64,000 nucleotides of DNA from Helianthus annuus (Eukaryota; Streptophyta; Magnoliopsida; Asterales; Asteraceae), in contig NC_035448.2 in assembly GCF_002127325.2 (NCBI RefSeq), forward strand, positions 12,787,408-12,851,407, read 5' to 3'. Under the pieces are notes generated by a model. It was given only the letters and a program-made list of their open reading frames with translations. It was not told the DNA's origin and ran no database searches. Positions 54,656 through 64,000 of this stretch are shown here, one piece after another. Every line of letters starts with the position of its first letter. Position 1 is the stretch's first letter. The translations under genes were made by a program, and so were the position numbers.

Positions 54656-55374
54656 ATATAGATAACAACAATAGTTTCAGAAATGAAAAGGAGAACCAGT
54701 CAAACCCTAAAGTCATTGATACTTCACTTAAATAATCTTTGATACTAGAACGTTTTTCGGTGTTCTATGGGCATTAATCCCTATTATATAGAAAAGAAAA
54801 GGAAAAGAACCCTAGAATTGATTAAACCCTAAAATCATTGATACTTCAGTTTTATAATTATTTGGAAAGGAAAACAGCAAAGCTAAGAATCTGACCTAGC
54901 TACCGACCTACTTTGGTTACTGCAAAAGAATTTTGTAAACTAATAGCCTGCTTTCTGGAAACCCTATATAAAATCTAAAACAAGAAAGGTGCAAAAAGAG
55001 GCATGAGGATTGAAGCGTGCATACACACATGACACACCCATGAATACCACAGCATAAATATAATATTTTGAAGTTTAACTCTCATTCACTTTGAACTATT
55101 TTTTGAAAGCCAGTAATGAACCCTTGTGGTCCGTCGTTGTAGTCCGATGATACTCATTTCTCTAGAATGCGTCTAGCTAGGTTGCTCCAGATAACTTTCA
55201 CCCAGTTGATATTTTAGCAGAGTATGTACAGCTTTAACTTTGATAGTCCAGTGACAATTAACATTACTTTAGAAGTTTGGAATTAACTAACAAGTTACAA
55301 GTATATAAAATTGCAGGATTAATTAGTGTTGGATCATATTTGGACCAAAACATATAGAATGTTGTTTTTTAGAA
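54656..55374. other. No recognised feature
   Basis: Contains near-repeats of aaccctaaaatcattgatac (about 54701 and 54825). No ORF. Confidence 0.3.
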
Positions 55375-55414
55375 AGCACTACCTTTTCGCCGATAGAAAG
55401 CATTACATTTTTCG

Positions 55415-55660
55415 CCGATGACCTTCTGGTGCATTGGCAGCCCCATCCTTCCAAAGTGGAGGTTATGGGTTCGAGTCTCGCTTAGAGCAAAAATGCTCAG
55501 GGTTGAGCAAGGAGTTTTATCACAGTGGATCTTTAGGTGATGGGTTTCCTCTGGAATGGTGGCGAGCCGGGTCACCAGCGTCGTCTGCGTTCGCGGGCGT
55601 GGGTGGCCTTTTGCCATTGGGTTTACTCGGGTGGTCAAGCTTTTGTTTTTGTCGTTCAAA
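55415..55660 (+). mobile_element. tRNA-derived SINE-like element
   Basis: ctggtgcattggcagcccc (A-box region) is followed by GGTTCGAGTCTCG (B box). A GC-richer unique body follows, then a T-rich end (gcttttgtttttgtcg). Small ORFs on both strands here are incidental. Confidence 0.55.
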
Positions 55661-55713
55661 AAAAGCACTGCTTTTTAGGGCGAAAGTCAAAGTTTGACTT
55701 TTTAAGAGGCTGA

Positions 55714-56022
55714 GGGGTTGTTTGGCAACATCTGAATGGTTAAGTGCTGAACCAGTAAGAGTTCTGAACCATTGAGTGCTGAACCAGTAAGAGGTCTGAA
55801 CCATTAAGAGCCTGTAAATAACCGTTCAGAGGCAAATGGCTGACCAATTCAGATTAGAGGTCTTAACCATTCAGACTCAGTATAATGCTTAGCTATTCAG
55901 AGGCAAATGTCTGAACCATTCAGACATCTGCTCGTGAAACAAACAGTCTGAACCATTAAGTGCTGAACCAGTAAAAGATCTGAACCATTAAGAGTCTCAT
56001 TAAGAGGTAAACAAACAACCCC
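55714..56022. mobile_element. MITE with GGGGTTGTTTG termini
   Basis: Starts ggggttgtttggcaac and ends taaacaaacaacccc. A 3-bp tga flanks both ends. It is filled with degenerate repeats of tgaaccattaagag / tgaaccagtaagag. Confidence 0.65.
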
Positions 56023-56117
56023 TGAGTTATATAGTGAAAATTCTCAAAATAAAGTTACTGCTTTTAAGTACCTCAAAATAAAATTGACTTTTCAAATTCA
56101 AAAATGGACATGTACTC

Positions 56118-56228
56118 TTAGTGCGAAAATGCACACTAGGTGTCAAACTTTGGGCGAAAATGCACTTCACATGGACACACTAGGTGTCAAACTTTGGGCG
56201 AAAATGCACTTCACATGGACACACTAGG
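56118..56228. repeat. Tandem duplication of about 50 bp
   Basis: The unit running from gcgaaaatgcact through actaggtgtcaaactttggg is repeated twice with small changes. Confidence 0.8.
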
Positions 56229-56286
56229 GACTCAGCATGTGTATCTTTGTACAAAAAAAAAATTCATTCTTTAACATCTTTGTGCG

Positions 56287-56400
56287 CACTACAAAGATTA
56301 ATTAATAGTAGCGACAAATGTCACCGCAAAAGACCCCGAATGTCACCTCTAATGCTAATAGCGGCAACAAATCGCTCCTATTGTGTCGCCGCTAGACTAC
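56287..56400 (+). mobile_element. CACTA-like terminal fragment
   Basis: Starts cactacaaagatt, followed by tagtagcgacaaatgtcacc and later tgtgtcgccgctagac. This resembles the 46331 fragment. Confidence 0.4.
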
Positions 56401-57779
56401 ATGTTCATTTTAAAGTCAATGTTTATTTTGAGGTTGAAAAGTAATATGTTTATTTTGGAAATTTTCCCATAAATCATAGTTTTTTTTAGTTTCCACATAA
56501 AGTACAGAGTCTGTTTCAACCATGCTAAGTGCTAACATAAAAGTTAATTAGAGAACTAATTCAACCAAATTTGTATATGTCTATATGTGCATATTTGTGG
56601 TATAAACTAATTTTTGGCTTTTGCTGGACCTAGGCTTTAGAACTCTTAACTTCTATGTCAGAGTGATATGCAGGTAGTCTAGCAAAGATAGAGACATGAC
56701 ATGAGAGAGAGTTAAGAGAGTTTCAAGACTTATAAATGCACAGGGATACCACAAAATTAATCCTAGCAGACAAAATAATGGAAAGGTTAAAATGAGAAAA
56801 CTAAATGGTCCCAGTAGGATCTAGGCATGTGCTTCTATTCTTCAAGACAACAAACACATACTACTATCACTACATCTGGTGCAAACTGCAGCTTACTAAT
56901 TAATGTATGAATATTAACTCAATTTAGTCCTTCAAAAAGGTGTATACCAAATTCAAAAGTTCTACTCATTATAGTTGATAACGATAGATCGCGATGATTG
57001 GTTATTGATATATGCATTTCATTTGAAAAGGGATTTCCTTTTCAAAGGGAATTGGTGCTGATCATGAAATGCCTAGTTGGGTACAAGTGGACACCTAATT
57101 TACATTACAACCACTGGATTTCAGTATTCTCTAGCTAGTCTTGACAAGGCTACATAAAGGGATGCGCAATAAAAACAATGAACCTAACGCAAGTTCGAAC
57201 GATTCAAATCATGTTGAAATTAACAAGTTTTGAAGGCAGTAATGTTTGGCCTAAATGTAAATATTGAAAATTGGAAAAATGTGTAACAAGAAAATGTGAG
57301 ATTTAAACATTTAGCAGTGTCAGTTAGTAGGTTGCACACCCACATAGGCAGCATTAACTGTCACCATCTATAGAGAGAGTATCAAGAAGCAAAAAGATCA
57401 TCAGAAAAATGATTGATGAAATGATCCCCAAAAATGATGACAGTAACCAAAGAAAGAGTGAAGTCATTTTCATGGTCAGGAAAACTCATTATATCTCCAC
57501 TTGTTGGTTTGGCATGCTGCATAAGTTGTACTAGGTATCGTCGTAGAGTGGCCATAAGTTCAATCTAGACACTCCCAAGAAAGAGAGGCGTGCAAGCGTA
57601 ATGATAACTAATAAACGAGTCTTATTGATCGATCATACGAAACAAAAAAAAGCATATAGAAGGCTTGGGAATATAAAATAAAATCAAGTGTTTAATAAAC
57701 TATCACAATGTATACTTCATATTGGCAAAAAGAGCTGGTTAAAGCATCTAGAACGAAATTTTGTCGTTAAACCTTCACT
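56401..57779. other. No recognised feature
   Basis: No ORF above background and no terminal repeats noticed. Confidence 0.3.
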
Positions 57780-57912
57780 TCATACCAGTGGGGTTGGTGG
57801 CCCATTGACAAAAGCAAAACCTTAAGGAACATCTAGGTTTAGAGGTCTTGGGTTCAAGTAATCAAGTCCCACAGATGACATGATTAAAGAAATTCGCCGC
57901 TCTAAAAAAATC
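57780..57912 (+). mobile_element. tRNA-derived SINE-like element
   Basis: gggttggtggcccattgac (A-box-like) precedes gggttcaagtaatcaagtc (B-box-like). It ends aattcgccgctctaaaaaaa. The boxes are diverged. Confidence 0.4.
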
Positions 57913-58442
57913 ACATCATACCTCCACAAAGCTTCTTTTCAAACGTCCAACTTTTCAGATACAACTAAACTCTATTTATACGTCTCATTTACTTTTTGAT
58001 ATCTTTTATATATCTAAGTTACCGAAAAACACAGAAAGTTATTAAACTTACTTAAATAGTCAAAGTATATAAACTTATGAAAACAATTTGCATTGATCAA
58101 GTTTATAATAGTGTGAAACTTCAACAAACATAAAATTGTCAAAAGTTTATAAAATGGTCCCCAAAAAAATAATAACAAGCTAGGTCTATAAAGCAACTTG
58201 TACTAGATCTACGCATTATCAAGACAAATTGCAAGACAAATCAACTTTATACATTACTTACATAGTTATATTCATTGAGTTTTTTAAAGACAAAACATGT
58301 TTAAAAAAAAATAGTTTACAACTAAGAAATGGGAAATAAACATCAACCAGGGACCGTGAAGTCATCATGCCACCTTAAATGCATCACTAATTCTTCCCAT
58401 TTCATCGTGACACCATCACCCCCAACCAACCCACAACAATTT
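57913..58442. other. No recognised feature
   Basis: AT-rich, no credible ORF. Confidence 0.3.
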
Positions 58443-58956
58443 GGTGTTGTTTGTTTTTTAAGAGGTAAAACGTTTGCAGTTTGCAGACCACATCTGCAGA
58501 CATCTGTAAAAGAAGAGGTGGACCAAACTTCTGCAGTCTGCAAGAAAAAGGTTGTTTGTTTTTTAACGTATGCAGACTTCTAAAATAAACTGGTGGTGTT
58601 GTACAGACGGTGGTGTTGGTGGTGGATGTGGACGATGGGTGGTGGTGGACGGTGGTGGATGGTGGTGGATGGTGGTGGACGGTGGTGGATGGTGGTGGTA
58701 GACGGTAGACGGTGGTAGTGGTGGTAATGGACGGTGGTGGGTTGTGGACGTGGTGATGGGTAGTGGTGTTTAACCCTTTACAGACCTTAGAAGATCTTAG
58801 AAGTGGTTGGGTCAAGTCTGCACCAAGAAGAGCTCGCGCAAACGTTTTTTTTAATGAAACGTCTTCGGATAAACAAACAGTCTGCCGATGGCAATGTTTG
58901 CACGGCGCAGACAGAAGAGCTTGCACAGTTTTTTTTTTAGAAAAACAAACAGCACC
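58443..58956. mobile_element. MITE with GGTG(T/C)TGTTTGTTTTT termini and GGTGGT core
   Basis: The left end ggtgttgtttgttttttaag pairs with the right end aaaaacaaacagcacc. Subterminal repeats of ctgcagac / gcagacttct occur near both ends. The middle (about 58590-58765) is a ggtggtggacggtggtgg minisatellite; the His/Pro/Thr-rich antisense ORF 58402-58926 reads through it and is not a gene. I did not find a clear TSD. Confidence 0.55.
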
Positions 58957-59124
58957 TCTATTACATTAAAGAGTAAATTACTGTTTTGGCCCCTGTGGTT
59001 TAGCCAGTTTAATCATTCTAGTCCAAAAAGGATTTTTTTAACATATCAGACCACGATGTTGCATTTTATAACAGTTTTGGCCCCTAACACTAATTTTGTT
59101 ACTTTTTTGCAGTCAACTGTAAGG

Positions 59125-60245
59125 GTAGTTATATACCTTAGGGGTTGTTTTTAATAATTAAAAGTTTTTTTAATATTTAAAAATTATTAATGCAATTACT
59201 CAAGTTTTTATTATTATTTTGTTATTTCCACGATTATTATTTAACAAAATATGTTTTACATATACAAATAAATATGTATTTTCATTATGCGTTTGTTTTT
59301 TATAAAAATTGTTTTTAAAATCATTTGTTTTTAATGTTTTTTTTAAACTGACTTTCTTTTTTAAAGTTATTCTTTTAAACCGGTTGTTTATTAAAATCGT
59401 TCTTTTTAAAGTTGTTTGTTTTTTAAAGCTTTTTAAAACGATTCATTTTATACCGTTCTTTTTAAAATCATTTTTTAAGTTTTCTAAACAATTTGTTTTT
59501 TTAAGTCGTTAATTTTAAAAAGTGTTTCTTTTTAAACCGTTCCTTTTTGAACCGTTTTTGAAATCTTTCATTTTTGAAACTTTTTTATTCAGTTTACTTA
59601 TAACCGTTAGGGAAAAAGAACTTCAGAAAATGAACGATTTCAAAAATCGAAGGAATTTAAAAATGGTCGATTTTAAACGAACGAGTGGTTTAAAAAACGA
59701 AGATTAAAAAAGGACGTCTATAAAAAAACAAAATCTTAAAAAAATAAGTTAACAAGTGTGTGGTACTAAAAAAGCACGAATTTAATAAACAAAAGGTTAA
59801 TAAAATAACGAATTTTGAATAAACAAACGGTTCAAAGAAATGAAAGATGAAAAAAAAGATATACCATTCTAAAAAAAGTTTGAAAAATGAACGATTTTTT
59901 GCAAACTTTTCATTAGAATGTTTCTTTTTTTCAAATCTTACATTTTTTTTTGTTTTTATACACGTCGTTTTGTAAATTTAAAAAATGAACGACTTAAAAA
60001 AGTGAGTTGTTTAATAATATTTAAAAAATAAATGATTTTATAAAGAATGGTATAAAATGAAGTGTTTAAAAAAAACTTTAAAATACAAACGATTTTAAAA
60101 AGAATAATTTAAAAAAACAAATGATTTAAAATTGAACAATTTTAAAAACGATAGATGGTTTAAACAAAATGTAAAATTTTTTTAATAATCTCTTAAATAT
60201 TAAAAGAATTTTGTAATTATCAAAAACAGCCCCTAAGGTATATAA
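59125..60245. repeat. 1.1-kb foldback: T-rich arm facing A-rich arm
   Basis: The left end has tataccttaggggttgtttt and the right end aaaacagcccctaaggtata in inverted orientation. Between them, 59160-59600 is dominated by tttttaaaccgttcttttta-like units and 59620-60190 by aaaaatgaacgattttaaaa-like units, so the whole forms an imperfect hairpin. The ORFs (59309-59512 and others) are low-complexity. Confidence 0.7.
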
Positions 60246-61018
60246 GGGGAGGCGGGGTGGGATATTTTTATCCCGTGATGAGCATGTTCCACGCGTGGAA
60301 CTCAACAACTTCCCATCGCCACCAACAAACTTAACGAGTGATGGAGATGTGTCTGTGATCTTTTTCACGCGTGATGGGCTATGATTGATAAATGGATGTG
60401 AGGGGGTGTGAGGGTTTATTGTTGGGTGTTGTTAGTGATGACCAATGCCACTAAAAAAGGTTGTGAGTGATGGAAAAATGGTTTATGACATGGCGGAACT
60501 TGATTGGATGTTGTGAGTGATGAGTGAGTGAGGAGTGATGACCACCCCCACCCCCCTAATGACCTAATTATACCCTTATACAATTAGCAACTTGGGTTAT
60601 GACTCATTTGTTTAAAGTCACACCATTTAGTTCATTTTACTCACACCCTTTCATTACCCATAGGTTGCCTTTAATGAACCATCACATAGTTTCATTGTAA
60701 GGCACCCGTTTGATTTTATATACATACAAAATACCGCTTGGACAAACCTGTTAATATCTCTAAAACCCCTTTGTCCTTTCTTCAAATGAAACCAACGGAA
60801 CAGTCATGTCTCCACAAACCAATCCCTTTACTTAATAACCTACCGTCATGTCTAAATACAATATAAGTTCGACCAACCAAGCGGTGCATTGCATATAGTT
60901 TAGCCATGTGGCAATATCAAGCATCGCATGAAAAATCAAGCAGTGTATGTTTTTTACGAACCAACATGACCCCTCATGCGACTAGACATATTTAACGTTT
61001 CAAGATTCAAAATTATTA

Positions 61019-61019
<1 letters not shown>
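60246..61019. other. No recognised feature
   Basis: Contains repeated gagtgatggagatg / tgtgagtgatg motifs at about 60330-60540. No gene. Confidence 0.3.

Positions 61020-61082
<63 letters not shown>
61020..61082. repeat. (TTA)n microsatellite
   Basis: About 20 units of tta in near-perfect tandem. It is read as poly-Asn in an incidental antisense ORF. Confidence 0.95.
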
Positions 61083-61291
61083 TAATAAGCCATGACAAAT
61101 CAAGTGCCTCCAAGATCCCAACACGTATAAATACTGGATGAACAATTCATCATGTGATTGTTGATTCAATGTTACTATGTTTTAATTGTGTCATGTTGGA
61201 CTTTTTTCGTCACTGATCAAGGTCATCTATATCGATTTTATATGTTTATGTGAGAATTATGTTGATATTTTGTGCGATTATGAATGGTTTT

Positions 61292-62682
61292 TGTAACAAC
61301 TCTCACTAAAATCAATACTTAGGATGATAATTAGTCAATAAGGAAATCATAATTGAGATACCCAAGTCATTCTGCACTAACCCTAAAATTTTCATAACAA
61401 TCAGAATCAGGATCAGGGCCCCTAAAACTCAGGGGGGGTTAAACCCTAGCTGATAATTATCTTCAAAATTTGCTGTAGAATGTAAATTTCGTCGATTGTT
61501 GACTCATCTAGGCTATATTGGACACGAAGCAACCTAGGCTAGAAAGTAGACCCGTCGCGCCACGCGACGGGTACACATGTTTCTTTCGCGTGGCGTGAGG
61601 GAGGCAATTTTCTGGGTATAAATAGGGGTGTCTGGGACTTGAATCTGGGCACAAAAACGACGATAAAACTCCAAATACACACGGAGATATCGCCTGTATA
61701 CTATTATAACACACACAGTTCACGAAGTGCTGCCGCAATCAGGGTAATAACTCGATCGCTATTACGATTCATTTTCCGACCAATCAATATATCCAATGGA
61801 TGTTTAAGTGCCGCCCACATTAGGGTTATACTTTGTCATTCGTCGTTAATTCGATGGATGTTTAAGTATCGCACTTTGTCGTTCGTTGTGAGAATTTGAT
61901 CTCGTGAGTTATCGTAAATGCTGAATTAGTTATTAATCCCGTTTGCGTGTATTGTGAATTAAATTAGGTTAATCAAGGCTAATCAGTAAGGCTTATATTC
62001 TGCTCGTTAAATCTGCAATGTGAGTCATTCTCTTTTTATCAACTGTTTTGCAATACTCCAAATTATTTTCAAAGTGTTATAATTACAGGGACTAAGTCGT
62101 GGATATCTTGATTTATTGGTTAGTGGGGTATTGTGCACATTACTATTTCTCCCAGTTAGGTTCATTGACCTACTAGGGAGGAACGTCATTATTAGAGTTC
62201 ATTGACCTAATAGTGGTATGACCATCGTCACCATTGTGACTTGTCACCATTGTGACAGAAAGCCAGATAAAGATAAGATAGAAACCATTGTAATCGCTCT
62301 TATGCTGTAATTTATAACTATGGGTCATTTCCTAAAACCTGAATGAACTCACTCAGTATTTCCCCGCTGACAAAACCTTTTTCAAACATGTTTCAGGTGA
62401 TCTGTTGTGAGCAAAGAAAAGTGCCAGGAAGCACTACCAGCTTAGAAAAGTGGCTCATTGTAAATAAATAAAAGAAACATGTTTTGAAAATAAAGATTTC
62501 CCGGAGAAATCACATTGTTGTAAATTAGGGGATTTTATCCCTCAGTTATAAAACGGGCAGTTTTAAATTAAAAGAAAGATCATGTTTTAAAAAGACTTCC
62601 GCTGTCACCTAAAATTTAAATACCGCAGGATTTCTGTTCCGCGGCTCCTGAAACGGGTCAAACCGGGTCGGGGGCCGTGACA
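61292..62682 (+). mobile_element. Solo LTR
   Basis: A 1391-bp unit starting TGTAACAACTCTCAC and ending GGGGGCCGTGACA, with TG...CA ends and a perfect TSD gtttt (61287-61291 and 62683-62687). No internal retrotransposon DNA or partner LTR is present. This is the product expected from LTR-LTR recombination. Short ORFs at 61508-61899 lie inside it and overlap each other. Confidence 0.75.
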
Positions 62683-62939
62683 GTTTTGAGGAATTTTCTC
62701 CTATTTATTTCTCAAGTTTTGCAATGTTCAATCCAATTATGTTTGACTACAAGTTTCATTTTGTAACCAATATATATATACACACACAATTATCGAAGTC
62801 AAGGGATGAACAAACTGATGTTCGGCACTTTTATTAAAATTTTCTTGTTGTTGTGTATTTGTTCTGTCAAATCCTGGGTTCGGCCACCCATGATACAATC
62901 CCGCTTATTTTGTAACAATTTTTTCGTGTTGTTTGTTTA

Positions 62940-62995
62940 TATATTTTAGCGTTGTTTGTTTATATATTTTAGCCTCTGATCATGACAGTGGGCTA
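62940..62995. repeat. Tandem duplication of 24 bp
   Basis: gttgtttgtttatatatttt followed by agc occurs twice in a row. Confidence 0.85.
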
Positions 62996-64000
62996 AAGAA
63001 ACAAGAAGAGAAAAATGTGGACGAGAAGCGGGTTGGACAGGAAGAAAACAAAAATCAGTGATGTCTTTTTGTAAAAACTCAACTAATTAGATGCTTTTTA
63101 CATTGAGTTGCAAATGGAATTAATTCATTCCTTGAAATGCAGATGGAAATGGAAATGAAGTTCATCAGTTGCGCTAGTGTCATGGGGAAATAATGTTTCT
63201 TTAAAAGGGTAATATGTAAATTAGCTATTTTTATATTTCAATTTCTTTTTCAGAATTTCCTAACCAAACAGGCTGTGTTTAATGAAATAAGTTCAAATCT
63301 CTTTAAATTCAAATTTGAATAAAACTTTTCAATTCCTTTCGTAGGCATTTTAGGCATTTCATGAACCAAACGACCCTTATAGAACAAACTTAAAGAACTT
63401 TCGTTTTCATAGACATTTCGTGAACCAAACGATCCCTATAGAATAAACTTAAAGAATTTTCGCTTCTAATATAGTAATACTAAACATTTATAATCAACAT
63501 CCCGTCGCAGAGCGTGGGGTAGCGCCTGATGATCCATGATATTGCATCTTTACTTCAAAATTACATATTTTTTAAATCATTAAATGTATATGTCCAATTG
63601 ACCCATTCGACATGACTGCATATTTTGGAAGTTTATGATATTTTATATGCAAATATAATTATTGTTCTTTACAGTAATCAGTTTTTTTTTTTTTTTAATT
63701 TGGTTTCAACACGTTGTTCACCGAAAATAATTGTCGGAGAAACAATTCACTGTTCGGCTTGATCAAACATGAACGATGACAAAATATGGATGTCGATTTG
63801 GAATGGATTTTGAAGGGCTGAGAAAGAGATACATGGATACTGAAGGATTTGTAGATTTGGATGGAAGTTACGATTTGGAATGATTATCTTAATTCCGATT
63901 ATAATTTGTTTACGGTATGAATATCTTAATTCTAATTGTTATATACATTTATTTAATTTAATATGGTACTTAATTGTTATATACATTTATTTAATTTAAT
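62996..64000. other. Non-coding right edge with small tandem repeats
   Basis: A 60-bp period repeat (cgtgaaccaaacgatccct type) lies at about 63358-63470. The last 100 bases repeat taattgttatatacatttat. No gene seen. Confidence 0.5.

Noticed and set aside
58402..58926. 174-residue His/Pro/Thr-rich antisense ORF
   Set aside because: It reads straight through the ggtggt minisatellite of a MITE; composition is explained by the repeat and no domain is visible.
61508..61899. Overlapping ORFs of 60 to 86 residues as genes
   Set aside because: All lie inside the solo LTR and overlap each other on both strands.

Overview
The window looks like a repeat-rich intergenic stretch of a flowering-plant nuclear genome, a eudicot and possibly Asteraceae (the family-level guess is only my impression of the repeat and F-box styles). 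Only one intact-looking host gene is visible: a class II (CIN-type) TCP transcription factor at 48190-49140 on the minus strand. Nearly everything else is transposable-element DNA. Boundaries below come from terminal repeats, primer-binding sites (PBS), polypurine tracts (PPT) and target-site duplications (TSD) read by eye.

Left third (1-23310). A Ty3-type element with an Asp-tRNA-like PBS runs off the left edge (element E, LTR 631-1699). It interrupts a palindrome at the edge of a block made of repeated host-gene fragments (PHD finger, Argonaute PAZ-like, F-box/LRR-like). That block resumes at 18868 because element A (2646-18862; a pol-less Ty3-type element with gag-like ORFs) is inserted in it. 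The left LTR of A carries a 298-bp PIF/Harbinger-type MITE (3417-3714) and was then split by element B (4185-14385; a chromovirus-like Ty3 element with 2.9-kb LTRs and a badly decayed pol). Insertion order is therefore fragment block, then A, then the MITE and B. The fragment block at 18868-23310 also holds a striking 10-bp-period A-tract array (19541-19972) and four long palindromes that share one core.

Middle (23311-46000). Element C (23311-29715) is a Ty1/copia element with near-identical LTRs and ruined coding DNA. Next comes an AT-rich zone with Helitron-like termini and hairpin minisatellites (29834-32730), then a SINE-like unit. A PIF/Harbinger-type DNA element D (33461-45989, TSD TAA) encodes a frameshifted ORF1-like protein and is split by element F (33728-44959), an 11.2-kb Sirevirus-like copia element. 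F has two identical 632-bp LTRs, a 5-bp TSD, a Met-tRNA PBS, an intact 1148-residue pol ORF, and a very long gag broken by one in-frame TAA.

Right third (46000-64000). The TCP gene is followed by many small non-autonomous elements: a Mutator-like MITE with a perfect 9-bp TSD (50524-50923), a G-rich foldback MITE (51921-52604), several tRNA-SINE-like units, CACTA-type ends, a 1.1-kb foldback of T-rich and A-rich arms (about 59125-60245) and a solo LTR with matching TSD (61292-62682). No rRNA, CRISPR or prokaryotic features are present, and I found no convincing tRNA gene apart from tRNA-derived SINE promoters.
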